From NCBI GenBank assembly GCA_003153295.1, contig PLXY01000012.1, forward strand, positions 1 to 64,000: a stretch of 64,000 nt of DNA, read 5' to 3'. Source of the stretch: Parachlamydiales bacterium. Lineage in GTDB: Bacteria > Chlamydiota > Chlamydiia > Chlamydiales > Rhabdochlamydiaceae. Position 1 is the stretch's first letter; every line of letters begins with the position of its first letter. The position numbers and the translations under genes were made by a program. Below, piece by piece: positions 55,768 to 64,000 of this stretch. The notes beneath the pieces were generated by a model, which saw nothing but the letters and a program-made list of their open reading frames with translations, was not told the origin of the DNA and did not search any database.

Positions 55768-56538
55768 TTACCCTACAAAAGCTTCGAGAATAATTTTTCC
55801 TTTCGCACTATCCAGATCATTCCACTGTTCTACAATGAGCAGCCGGGCCATATAAGCCAAAATCCAATCAATCGAAAAAAGAGGCTTATCCACTAATTCT
55901 TCTATCCGATGGAAACGCCACTCCGCTAAGGCTTTGAACTGCAGCCATGGATCGGGCCCGCAGGATAAATACCTTTCTTTTAAGTCTAAAAACTCAATCG
56001 GAGGCTCGTAAGAAGGCGCATCTTTTTGCGATAAAATATCTAGCACGAGCGGATCTGTTAAATCTTCAAATTGGAGCTCGGCAATAATGTCCCGCCCCAA
56101 TTGCTTTGCCCTGATCGCAAGCAAGATCAGCCTCCAAGACCGTTCAAACTCAAGATAAGACTTTAAAAAACCTTCCTGCTGCAAGATCTCTTCATTAAAA
56201 TACGTCGAGATAAGTCCTGAGAAAAAACGGAGCTTTTCAGCAGCAGTCTCAAAGCGGTCTAAAAAATCAAAAGCATACTCGGGAAGGCCGTCTTGCAACA
56301 GAAGCGCTTGGTCCAGCTCCTTTTCACTTAAATTCCCTCGAGGATCGATCGCGTCTTCTAAAAAAAGCGCCCGGATGTTGCTCAAGTCGAGAAAGCGACG
56401 GAAAACAACCGTTTGTTCATAATCTTTTTTTGTGAGATTGATCGCCAGACGTGCGGTCAACTCATCAAAGGTGATATCAGGTTTCTCACCTAGCACTAAA
56501 GGAGGGAAGGAGGCTGCTAAAAAGTAATAGTTGGCCAT
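55768..56538 (-). CDS. DUF2764 protein, predicted V-ATPase subunit C equivalent
   Basis: A 256-residue helical protein beginning MANYYFLAASFPPL, the DUF2764 start. It sits in the operon exactly where subunit C lies in other V/A-type ATPases, which otherwise lack it here. It is therefore probably the C (stalk/ring connector) subunit in diverged form. Its start is directly adjacent to the subunit E stop. Confidence 0.82.
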   Translation of the reverse strand: MANYYFLAASFPPLVLGEKPDITFDELTARLAINLTKKDYEQTVVFRRFLDLSNIRALFLEDAIDPRGNLSEKELDQALLLQDGLPEYAFDFLDRFETAAEKLRFFSGLISTYFNEEILQQEGFLKSYLEFERSWRLILLAIRAKQLGRDIIAELQFEDLTDPLVLDILSQKDAPSYEPPIEFLDLKERYLSCGPDPWLQFKALAEWRFHRIEELVDKPLFSIDWILAYMARLLIVEQWNDLDSAKGKIILEAFVG

Positions 56539-57168
56539 TTACTTCCTAAACAAAAATTCTCTAAAGTCTTTTCGAATATAGGCTCCGACGAGTTCTTTGA
56601 TCGTCTCGTCCGAAAGATCGATGGTAATATTGTTGTTCAAGAGCTTCACTTCAACTCCTCCGCCTATAGAAGAGCTGATCAAGACCCCTTTTTCCTTCAA
56701 TCTTTGAATGACGTCGGATGCTAAGTGCTCATTGATATCACGGGCAGAAAGCGTTGAAGAAACCACCACGCTTAAATCGGATTTGGTGCCTTCCTTTTCA
56801 AGGGCATGCACGATCGCATTGATCAGCTGCGCCATTAATTTGGGATCATGCATCGGTTTAGCTATCAATTTCGTTAGCTCAGGACTGAACAGTTGATGCT
56901 CGATTTTTTCTTTTAAAGCCTCAATCGTTTGACGGCAAGCTTGGGCCAATGAGGCCTGAAAAATCGATTTTTGCTTCTCGATTTCAGTGTAGGCATCTTC
57001 ACCCATTCTCTTGGCCTCTTTATGGGCGTCGGCTAAGATTTCATCGGCATGCCGGCGGGCGGATGCGACGATTTCATCTGCCTCACGTTTGGCAGGCTCC
57101 AAGGTCTCCTGCTTTAAAACATCGCAGATTTTCTTTACTTTATCTTTTCCGGTTTCTAATCCCTTCAT
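56539..57168 (-). CDS. atpE: V-type ATPase subunit E (peripheral stalk)
   Basis: A 209-residue protein. The N-terminal half is a long charged helix (EADEIVASARRHADEILADAH...), followed by a compact C-terminal domain ending IRKDFREFLFRK, as in E subunits that form the outer stalk. First gene of the seven-gene operon, with GAGGATGCC upstream of the ATG. Confidence 0.92.
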   Translation of the reverse strand: MKGLETGKDKVKKICDVLKQETLEPAKREADEIVASARRHADEILADAHKEAKRMGEDAYTEIEKQKSIFQASLAQACRQTIEALKEKIEHQLFSPELTKLIAKPMHDPKLMAQLINAIVHALEKEGTKSDLSVVVSSTLSARDINEHLASDVIQRLKEKGVLISSSIGGGVEVKLLNNNITIDLSDETIKELVGAYIRKDFREFLFRK

Positions 57169-57498
57169 GGCATCCTCAGATTTTGAGCAAATCTTTTAAA
57201 AAATTTTGACAAGCTCTTAAAAGATTTATCTAAAATGGTAAACGAAATTTAATTTTCGCCCATCTCTGTATTTTTTTCCAAAACAGGCTTAATTTTCAAC
57301 TTGAAATCCAATTGCTGATGCGATATTTGTAATGCATGAACATATCCCGATATTTGAGAAACATGCTTTTCGAGTCTTTTTCCCTCTCTTTCAAAACCAC
57401 TTCTTGGCCTATTTATTCAAGTATGCCCTGCGAAATGGTTTTTAAATATCTGAAAAAATCGTTCAAAAATCAAAATTTTCTAATAGCGGGATAAGTTC
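57169..57498. other. 330-bp divergent intergenic region
   Basis: It separates the V-ATPase operon (minus) from recR (plus) and must hold both promoters. A TTGACA at about 57207 with a weak TCTAAA 17 nt later is the only recognisable plus-strand candidate, and it is 270 bp from recR. No coding region, RNA gene or repeat was recognised. Confidence 0.5.
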
Positions 57499-58098
57499 AT
57501 GTCAAAATACCCACTCGCGTTACAACAGCTGATCGCTTCTCTTAAAATGCTTCCTGGAGTCGGCTCTAAGACAGCCGAGAGGTTTGCATTTCAGCTTCTC
57601 ACTTGGCAAGACGAGCCTCTCGAAAGCTTTGCCGAAGTGATTGCCACGCTTAAAACAAAGATTCACACTTGTCCGGCTTGCAATTGCCTGATGGACAAAG
57701 AAGTTTGCGAGTTCTGCGATATAAATAAAAGAGATAGTTCCCTCCTTTGCATTATTTCATCTCCAAAAGATGCTTATGCCATCGAAGAAACTCATATGTA
57801 TAAAGGATTATACCATGTCCTTGGAGGTCTTCTCTCTCCTTTAGATGGAAGAACCGTCGAAAGACTCAATCTCCCTCCTTTGCTGCAGCGGATCTCCACC
57901 CTTCAAATCCGAGAAGTGATTGTCGCTTTGGACTCCACCTTAGAAGGAGACGCCACGGCTCTTTACCTTAAAGAGCAGTTGGGAAAGTCTGCTATCCCCG
58001 TTTCACGTCTAGCTCTAGGTCTTCCGATGGGCAGTCCCTTAGAGTATGTGGACGGAGGCACTCTATCCCGAGCCTTAACCGGTCGTCATATATTTTAA
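57499..58098 (+). CDS. recR: Recombination mediator RecR
   Basis: A 199-residue protein of normal length. It has the helix-hairpin-helix LPGVGSKTAERFAFQLL (18-34), a C4 zinc finger (CPAC...CEFC, about 58-74), and a Toprim domain (LLCIISSPKDAYAIEE, YHVLGGLLSPLDG). With RecF/RecO it loads RecA at gaps. First gene of the conserved recR-bamA-skp-lpxD block of chlamydiae. No clear Shine-Dalgarno is present (GCGGGATAAGTTC precedes the ATG). Confidence 0.96.
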   Translation: MSKYPLALQQLIASLKMLPGVGSKTAERFAFQLLTWQDEPLESFAEVIATLKTKIHTCPACNCLMDKEVCEFCDINKRDSSLLCIISSPKDAYAIEETHMYKGLYHVLGGLLSPLDGRTVERLNLPPLLQRISTLQIREVIVALDSTLEGDATALYLKEQLGKSAIPVSRLALGLPMGSPLEYVDGGTLSRALTGRHIF

Positions 58099-58155
58099 TT
58101 TTAGAGGGTATTTCTTGATAAAATTTTGATCGATTTTCTGGGCTTTTTGAGCCGA

Positions 58156-58221
58156 TTTTTGATTTAAATTGCATGGGTAATATCAACTTTCGTATATGAC
58201 CCATGCAATTTAAATCAAAAA
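58156..58221. repeat. 66-bp palindrome between recR and bamA
   Basis: Perfect 23-bp arms (58156-58178 and 58199-58221, core AAATTGCATGGGT) with a 20-nt loop; weaker complementarity extends outward on both sides (CTTTTTGAG against CTCAAAAAA). It could stop recR transcription or protect the mRNA end. It lies 58 bp after the recR stop and about 145 bp before bamA. Confidence 0.85.
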
Positions 58222-58367
58222 GCGACCAAAAATCCTCAAAAAAGCGATGAAATATTTATTAAGGAACACCCTCCTAGTCAATTTTTCCCGCTAAAATGAC
58301 TTTTTAAAACTCTAAACATTGCATAATTCCAGTTCTTTTTTTATACTCGCCACTTTGGTGGACCCAT

Positions 58368-60740
58368 ATGGCTAGTTTTAAAAATATTCTTCTACTCTCT
58401 TCTGCGGTGCTGTTTACGTGCTCCCCTTTTCAGCAGGCATTTTCTGCCCCTATGCTGGCCGAAGCTTACGAAAGCCGCCAAGTCGAACGGATTGATATCC
58501 AAGCGGAAAACCTTCCGACGGGGACATCTTTTGATGCTCGTCCAGTCCTGGAAAAACTCAAAACTAAAGCGGGCGACCCCTTTTCACAGATCGTCTTCGA
58601 CTCTGATTTAAAAGCTCTTTCTGAAGAATACGACCATATCGAGCCTCAAGTTGAAGTGAAGGGTGGACAAGTTTTCGTCACGATTAAAGTATGGCTCCGG
58701 CCCTCGATCAGAAAAATCACTTGGGAAGGCAATGCCCATATCAAGAGCAGCACTCTCAGAAAGGAATTGGGCGTTAAACCTAAAAAAACATTCAACCGCG
58801 TCGATTTCAATAAGAAATTTAACAAAGTTAAAGAATATTACGTCAAAAAGGGATACTTCGAATCTCAGCTTTCCTATTCCATTCAGCAAGTTCCTGATAC
58901 CAACGAAGTCGACATTAGCATCACTGTTGTAGAAGGACGACCCGGAATTATTGACGATATCATTTTCAGCGGCTTTTCCAAAAAAGAGAAAAGCAAGATC
59001 TTGCAGATGATCTATACCAAGGAATACAACTTTTTCACGAGCTGGCTAACCGGACACGGAATTTACCACGAAGAAGCCATCGAGCAAGATAAACTCACCA
59101 TTGTCAATCTTTTGCAAAATGAAGGGTATGCCGACGCCAAGGTCGATCTCCAAGTCACCAATTCTGAAAAAGACGGCCGCATCGTTATCACCCTCACAGC
59201 CGAGAGAGGCCCTGTCTTCCATTATGGGCAAGTCACCTTCCGGGGAAATACTCTTTTTACCGATAAAGAGATCGAAAACGCTTTTCTTATCCACCCTAAA
59301 GAAACCTACTCCCCTGAGAAAATCCGCAATACCGCCGACAGCATCAAAGATCTCTACGGCCGTAAAGGATATATCGAGACCAATGTTCAATATGAAACCG
59401 ACCTGTCCGGCGATGCGCCTATTTATAATGTGCACTTTGATATCGAAGAAGGCGCCGCCTATAAAATCGGCCTGATCCGGGTATTCGGCAACGAACAGAC
59501 GCAAGTCCATGTGATCTTGCGCGAGTCCCTCTTAACTCCTGGTGAAACCTTTGATTCGGTGAAATTAAAAGCCACGCAGATGCGGCTCCAGAACATGGGG
59601 TACTTTAAGAACGTCAATGTCTACGCGGTCCGGACCCAAGACGACCAGATCCTCGGGGAAAATTATCGAGACGTCTATATCGAAGTCGAAGAATCCCCCA
59701 CAGGCCATGCCAGCTTATTCTTTGGACTCAGTTCGGGCGATGGAATATTCGGCGGACTCGATATCACCGAGACCAACTTCAACTATAAAGGATTTAAAAG
59801 TCTTCCGAAAGACGGCCCTTCAGCGATGCGCGGCGGCGGCGAATATGCTCATGCTAAAGTGACTTTAGGATCGAAGGTCCGCACCTATCTAGTTTCTTGG
59901 ATGACGCCTTATTTCCGCGACAGCCTTTGGAGAGTCGGCTTTGAGGGCTATGTCAACCAAAGCCAATTGCAGGCGAAAAAATACCAGATTGATTCTGTCG
60001 GCGGTAGTTTATTTGCTTCTTATCCCCTCTCTGCCTATTGGACTGCTGGAACAAAATACCGTGCTAAACACGCGACGATCGACGTTTCCCACCATGGGGT
60101 GAGCCGGCAAGAACAAAAAGCCCGTGAAGGAACAGGAAATACCTCAGCAGTTTCTGCCTCTTTGAACTACGACTCCACTGACAATATGGTCAAACCTCAC
60201 AATGGCCTTCGAACGTATTTAGAAGCTGAATTCGCAGGTCTTGGAGGTAATTTCGCCTTCTTGAAATACAGTTATACGAACTCTTTCTATCAGCAACTTT
60301 GGCCCCACGGCATTATGAAATACCGGTGGGAAGCCCGCTTCATCCAGCCGATCTGGTGGACCAGTGCTGCTGAAAAAATACCTTTAAGTGAAAGATTCTT
60401 TATCGGAGGAGAAAACTCTGTCCGCGGTTTCAAAGCCTTCGATTTAGGACCTCACTATCCGAATGGAGATCCTCAAGGGGGTATCGGATATTCCGTTCTT
60501 TCTGTCGAATATCTCCATGAGCTCTTATCGATTGTCGATGCATTTGGGTTTATTGATGCCGGTTCCATTTCCATGAACAAATTCGAGCTACCCCGTTTCC
60601 AGCTGACTTATGGAGTTGGCCTCAGGGTCGAAATCATGAACCGCATGCCGATCACAGTGGGTATCGGATTCCCTGTGAATCCGAAGAAGGACAAAGGCGA
60701 GGTTCAAAGATTCTTCTTCTCTATGGGAGGACAGTTTTAA
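58368..60740 (+). CDS. bamA: Outer-membrane assembly factor BamA (Omp85)
   Basis: A 790-residue protein. A signal peptide (1-27) is followed by five POTRA-like domains (about 40-420) and a 16-strand barrel (about 430-790). It has the surface-loop motif SVRGF and ends with phenylalanine (MGGQF), needed for barrel recognition. It folds and inserts outer-membrane proteins. It is followed immediately by the chaperone gene skp, as in other Gram-negative bacteria. Confidence 0.95.
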   Translation: MASFKNILLLSSAVLFTCSPFQQAFSAPMLAEAYESRQVERIDIQAENLPTGTSFDARPVLEKLKTKAGDPFSQIVFDSDLKALSEEYDHIEPQVEVKGGQVFVTIKVWLRPSIRKITWEGNAHIKSSTLRKELGVKPKKTFNRVDFNKKFNKVKEYYVKKGYFESQLSYSIQQVPDTNEVDISITVVEGRPGIIDDIIFSGFSKKEKSKILQMIYTKEYNFFTSWLTGHGIYHEEAIEQDKLTIVNLLQNEGYADAKVDLQVTNSEKDGRIVITLTAERGPVFHYGQVTFRGNTLFTDKEIENAFLIHPKETYSPEKIRNTADSIKDLYGRKGYIETNVQYETDLSGDAPIYNVHFDIEEGAAYKIGLIRVFGNEQTQVHVILRESLLTPGETFDSVKLKATQMRLQNMGYFKNVNVYAVRTQDDQILGENYRDVYIEVEESPTGHASLFFGLSSGDGIFGGLDITETNFNYKGFKSLPKDGPSAMRGGGEYAHAKVTLGSKVRTYLVSWMTPYFRDSLWRVGFEGYVNQSQLQAKKYQIDSVGGSLFASYPLSAYWTAGTKYRAKHATIDVSHHGVSRQEQKAREGTGNTSAVSASLNYDSTDNMVKPHNGLRTYLEAEFAGLGGNFAFLKYSYTNSFYQQLWPHGIMKYRWEARFIQPIWWTSAAEKIPLSERFFIGGENSVRGFKAFDLGPHYPNGDPQGGIGYSVLSVEYLHELLSIVDAFGFIDAGSISMNKFELPRFQLTYGVGLRVEIMNRMPITVGIGFPVNPKKDKGEVQRFFFSMGGQF

Positions 60741-60767
60741 AACATCATGTTTAAGGAGAACATACAC

Positions 60768-61553
60768 ATGAAGAAACGATATTTAGTTACAGCTTTCATT
60801 TTAGCGGGGCTTCAACTTTGCGCCGCAGACCAAAAAGTCGGCGTTGTCAATGTTGAAAACGTCTTTGCTGAGACTAAGCTCGGCAAGCAAGAGCAAGCCT
60901 CTTTTGAAACGATGCGCAAGCAATTTACAACCTTGCTCGAAGATACAGACAAACAACTTCGTGAATTAAATGAAAAACTTCAAGATAAAGACACGCTCGA
61001 TGGTCTTTCTCCTGAAGCCGAACAAGAAATGAGAACAAAATTTGCTCAGCTCAGCGAAGAAATGAACCGTTATAATCAACAATATTATCAGTTCATCCAG
61101 CAAGGGCAGAATAAGATTGTCCAAACCATTATCGGAGGCATCACTCACGCTTCTGAGAAACTCGCTGCCTCTAAAGGATACACTGTAATCCTGAACAAGC
61201 AAATGTGCTTCTATAACGCACCTACTTTAGACGTGACTACTGAGATGGTCAAAGAAATGGACAAAAACTTTGAAGATGAGTCTAAAAAGCAAGCAGCCGC
61301 AACTCCTGCTGCTCCTGCCGCAGCAGCTCCAGCGAAAGCCGCAGCAGCTTCACCAGAAGCTAAAAAAGAAGAGCCTAAGCAAACAGCAGTAGCCCAGCCA
61401 GAAACTAAAAAGGAAGAAGCTAAAAAACCAGCTGTAGCCGCTCAAGAGCCTGCTAAAAAAGAAGACGCCAAAAAGGAAGATGCCAAGAAGCAGGCAGCAG
61501 CTCCGAAAGTAGAGGAAAAGAAAAGTGCAGCAGAAGCTCCAAAATCTCGCTAA
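60768..61553 (+). CDS. skp: Periplasmic chaperone Skp/OmpH with Ala/Lys/Glu/Pro-rich tail
   Basis: A 261-residue protein starting [33 protein letters not shown], with AGGAG at the right distance; an ATG at 60747 is in frame but lacks a ribosome site. The leader and the long helical arms ([17 protein letters not shown]...) are typical of Skp, which holds unfolded outer-membrane proteins. The last about 95 residues are a low-complexity Ala/Lys/Glu/Pro tail absent from standard Skp (about 160 residues). Confidence 0.9.
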   Translation: MKKRYLVTAFILAGLQLCAADQKVGVVNVENVFAETKLGKQEQASFETMRKQFTTLLEDTDKQLRELNEKLQDKDTLDGLSPEAEQEMRTKFAQLSEEMNRYNQQYYQFIQQGQNKIVQTIIGGITHASEKLAASKGYTVILNKQMCFYNAPTLDVTTEMVKEMDKNFEDESKKQAAATPAAPAAAAPAKAAAASPEAKKEEPKQTAVAQPETKKEEAKKPAVAAQEPAKKEDAKKEDAKKQAAAPKVEEKKSAAEAPKSR

Positions 61554-62583
61554 GCTCACTGAAGCTAGACTCATCGGCGACCCCGAGCATATCATTACCG
61601 GGGTCGAGGATATCGCTAATGCGACTTCCTCCGATGCGTCGTTTCTTTCGAATCCTCTTTATCGTCCCCTGCTGAAAACAACTCATGCAGGGGTTATTTG
61701 CATTGATCCATCCACTCCCCTTATCGAAGGGAAAAATTATCTTGTCTCCGACCGACCGTCCGAGACATTCCAGCAAATCGTCAAACTTTTTTTCTCACCT
61801 GAAAAGACCGCTTCCGGTTTTCATGGCATCCATCCGACTGCTGTTATTCATCCGACCGCTCAAGTCGCTCTCAACGCCACCATCGGACCCTACTCTGTTG
61901 TCGATGCTCATTGCATCATCGGCGAAGGAACTCTTTTAGGCCCCTCTGTGACTCTTGGAGCCGGTGTTAAAGTCGGCGCCCATTGCATTCTTCATTCTCA
62001 TGTCACTGTCCGCGAAGGCTGCCAGCTAGGAAATCGAGTCATCCTTCAGCCTGGGGCCGTTATCGGCTCCTGCGGATTCGGTTATACGACGGATCAAAAA
62101 GGGCAGCACCGCAAACTAGAACAAGTCGGCATTGTTGTTCTCGAAGATGATGTTGAAGTGGGTGCTAATACCACTATCGACCGCGCCCGTTTTAAAGAGA
62201 CGCGGATCAGCCGCGGAACCAAAATCGACAATCTCGTTCAAATTGCTCATAATGTTGAACTAGGTCCTCATAACTTGATCATCTCCCAGACAGGGATCTC
62301 CGGCTGCGTCAAAACAGGCCGCCATGTCATCATGGGAGGTCAGACAGGAACCGTCGGACATGTGACCGTTGCCGACGGAGCGATGTTCGCAGCACGCAGC
62401 GGCATCAAAAAATCGATCACTTCTTCCGGCAAATACGGAGGCAATCCTGCAGTTCCGTTGATGGAACACCAACGAGAACAAGTTCTTCTCAAAAATATCA
62501 AAGAACATACCGACAAGCTCCGCGCTCTTGAAGAAAAACTTTCTCAACTGCAAGACCGGCTGACGTCCAACGAAACTCTTTGA
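61525..62583 (+). CDS. lpxD: UDP-3-O-acylglucosamine N-acyltransferase LpxD
   Basis: Third step of lipid A synthesis: adds a 3-hydroxyacyl chain from acyl carrier protein to UDP-3-O-acylglucosamine. The 352-residue protein has the N-terminal uridine-binding domain and then left-handed beta-helix hexapeptide repeats ([19 protein letters not shown]...). The catalytic histidine is His242 in IAHNVELG. It starts 29 bp inside the skp gene, so translation is coupled. Confidence 0.96.
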   Translation: MQQKLQNLAKLTEARLIGDPEHIITGVEDIANATSSDASFLSNPLYRPLLKTTHAGVICIDPSTPLIEGKNYLVSDRPSETFQQIVKLFFSPEKTASGFHGIHPTAVIHPTAQVALNATIGPYSVVDAHCIIGEGTLLGPSVTLGAGVKVGAHCILHSHVTVREGCQLGNRVILQPGAVIGSCGFGYTTDQKGQHRKLEQVGIVVLEDDVEVGANTTIDRARFKETRISRGTKIDNLVQIAHNVELGPHNLIISQTGISGCVKTGRHVIMGGQTGTVGHVTVADGAMFAARSGIKKSITSSGKYGGNPAVPLMEHQREQVLLKNIKEHTDKLRALEEKLSQLQDRLTSNETL

Positions 62584-62620
62584 ACCTATCCCATTAAACT
62601 CTCTCCATGAACTCCGACAA

Positions 62621-62709
62621 TTTTCGCTCTAAATCAAATCATTGGCTATGACCCCTATTTTCTAATATGAATCAGAGCCAATGATTTGAAGAGCTGAAAA
62701 GTGCGAAAA
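62621..62709. repeat. Long imperfect stem-loop after lpxD
   Basis: Inner arms TCAAATCATTGGCT (62634-62647) and AGCCAATGATTTGA (62676-62689) are perfect; outer arms TTTTCGC (62621-62627) and GCGAAAA (62703-62709) also pair. A probable terminator or mRNA-end structure of the bamA-skp-lpxD operon. Confidence 0.75.
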
Positions 62710-62817
62710 GATTATGTGAGAATTTAATGAGATCGGTTCTTAAGTCCTTCATTTAAAAGCACATTTCCTGCAAACTCTTCGTCCTCGAAAACACTTCTTA
62801 TTACAGGAAACTGACAA

Positions 62818-63216
62818 ATGACATCTCTATTACCTACAGCTGGCCTACATCAATTAGCTATCTATACCCGCATCAGGGAAATTAATATCGAAACTCTTCT
62901 CAATTTGACCCAAGTGGGGACCCGGCTATTCAGCTCCCCTGATCGGGAAAACTGTGAAAAGATGTACAAGTTTTTGGAAATCTTTCAAAGAATTGTAGGG
63001 AATGATTATCGGCTTGTAATAGACATGCAACGGGATCAGGGAAAAACGGATTTGGATTTAAGACATGATGAAGATGAAATTAATGAAGCAGTTATCCAAT
63101 TAAAAAAAAATTCGCCTGAGACTTTTTTACACCTTCCTCAGGAAACACTCTTGACCTTTACCGCTATCCAGAAACTTTATGATGATATAGTCCCGTCTTC
63201 TTGTACCCAGGATTAG
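62818..63216 (+). CDS. Hypothetical protein
   Basis: A 132-residue, hydrophilic helical protein with AGGAAAC before the ATG. The middle has a charged stretch (DLDLRHDEDEINEAV). No domain, signal peptide or membrane segment was recognised. It overlaps the convergent outer-membrane gene by 4 bp. Confidence 0.6.
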   Translation: MTSLLPTAGLHQLAIYTRIREINIETLLNLTQVGTRLFSSPDRENCEKMYKFLEIFQRIVGNDYRLVIDMQRDQGKTDLDLRHDEDEINEAVIQLKKNSPETFLHLPQETLLTFTAIQKLYDDIVPSSCTQD

Positions 63217-63998
63217 AATCTGAAATTACAGCCTATGTAGAAAAACTGGTCATGATAAAGACTGTTCCATTCGAAGTCGTAGCTAGCTTCGATACCGTAC
63301 TTATCAAATAATGTGACTAAGAAATCGACCCCGGCCATCGCGACATTCCGGCCGGATTTAGGCATCTTCAAGCTCGCTGAGGGCACTGCAAAATCAACGG
63401 GTGAAAAACCTAAAGACCGTCCTTTATCTAAAAATTCCCTTTGCCAGCCCACATTAAACTCAGGTGTAAATTCGACATCTGTCCACTGCCAGGTATAGTT
63501 CAGCCGCGCGCCTAAAGTCGACCGGAGCGACTTTGCCGCTTGACTCGTGAATTTAAGATCAAAGAGACCTGCATCATGTTCGCGATATTTTTTTGCATAG
63601 AGATACGTATATTGAAGGGAGACCAAAGGAACTATCTGAAGATCCTCAGGCATTGCGCAGATTTTTCTATCGTCCAGAGCATATTCGAGCCCCACCAGAG
63701 CATCAAACTCTCCTCCTCGCGGAGAACCTTTTGCCACAGCAGGAATCGTTGCTATACCGGCATTGCGATGCACTTCGATCCAATTATACCCTCCGCCCAC
63801 GATCGCATTGGCAGCAAATTCAGGTCTTGAATCCGGAGAGTAGGTGGCATAAAGATTAGCTTGGGCTTGATTGATATCAAATTGCCCCCAATGATGGGCG
63901 CCATTTCCCCGAATATGGTCATAATTCAAAAGCAAGCCTGCGCCCACCTGCGAAAACGCATAATCAAAGCCTGTTAAAGCTCCAGCAGACCAGTAATT
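63213..63998 (-). CDS. Autotransporter-type outer-membrane barrel, 5' part off the right edge
   Basis: The frame is open to the right window edge, so only the last 261 residues are seen. They form amphipathic beta strands (YSAG-type turns, GAGLLLNYDHIRG, ANAIVGGGYNWIE, FFYIGCNFRF) ending in phenylalanine, the pattern of an autotransporter or porin barrel domain inserted by BamA. The passenger or N-terminal part is outside the window. Large families of such barrels are known in environmental chlamydiae. A GTG at 63945-63947 could be mistaken for a start, but strand pattern continues upstream of it. Confidence 0.75.
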   Translation of the reverse strand, partial: NYWSAGALTGFDYAFSQVGAGLLLNYDHIRGNGAHHWGQFDINQAQANLYATYSPDSRPEFAANAIVGGGYNWIEVHRNAGIATIPAVAKGSPRGGEFDALVGLEYALDDRKICAMPEDLQIVPLVSLQYTYLYAKKYREHDAGLFDLKFTSQAAKSLRSTLGARLNYTWQWTDVEFTPEFNVGWQREFLDKGRSLGFSPVDFAVPSASLKMPKSGRNVAMAGVDFLVTLFDKYGIEASYDFEWNSLYHDQFFYIGCNFRF

Positions 63999-64000
63999 AA

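Overview
This window comes from a member of the order Chlamydiales, most likely an amoeba-associated 'environmental' chlamydia (Parachlamydia/Waddlia/Simkania-like; I cannot fix the genus). The main evidence is: a double-length UvrA with four ABC ATPase modules; the chlamydial V-type ATPase operon in the order E, DUF2764, A, B, D, I, K; a PknD-type kinase and valS in the same region; the block recR, bamA, skp/ompH, lpxD; and pyk near uvrA. Several genes look eukaryote-like (F-box/ankyrin, F-box/LRR, WD40 propeller, a eukaryotic-type tryptophanyl-tRNA synthetase), as expected for an intracellular bacterium of protists.

Layout. 1-1.2 kb: the start of an F-box plus ankyrin-repeat gene running off the left edge, a decayed ankyrin fragment, and a truncated rsmE pseudogene. 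1.2-8.3 kb: four related proteins with an N-terminal bilobed hydrophobic domain (candidate inclusion-membrane proteins), interleaved with an exported serine hydrolase and a metallo-beta-lactamase-fold hydrolase. 8.3-12.3 kb: pyruvate kinase between two transferase-like genes that both carry signal peptides (GT10 fucosyltransferase-like and sulfotransferase-like). 12.3-14.9 kb: a BlaI-type repressor, an M56 membrane protease without a sensor domain, a small exported protein, and mec-type operators. 15-24.6 kb: a coiled-coil protein, uvrA, and a protein with an internal duplication. 24.7-28.4 kb: oppA-like lipoprotein followed by an M3 oligopeptidase. 28.5-40.1 kb: eukaryotic-type trpS, pknD, an FAD monooxygenase, an F-box/LRR protein, brnQ and valS. 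40.1-48.3 kb: GH3 hexosaminidase, DAHP synthase, an FAD oxidase, a lipoprotein, a Nudix hydrolase, a WD40 protein and a duplicated fumC tail. 48.3-57.2 kb: fumC and the seven-gene V-ATPase operon. 57.5-62.6 kb: recR, bamA, skp, lpxD. Right edge: a small unknown gene and the C-terminal barrel of an outer-membrane protein.

How it fits together. Housekeeping blocks known from pathogenic Chlamydia (pyk/uvrA, pknD/valS/V-ATPase, recR-lpxD) are present but opened up by accessory genes. The accessory genes point to host interaction (inclusion membrane, ubiquitin-type adaptors, exported modifying enzymes), nutrient uptake (peptides, branched-chain amino acids) and envelope sensing (BlaI/M56). Several genes without a Shine-Dalgarno sequence have a -10-like box 6-9 nt before the ATG, which suggests leaderless mRNAs. 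No tRNA, rRNA, CRISPR array or insertion sequence was recognised.
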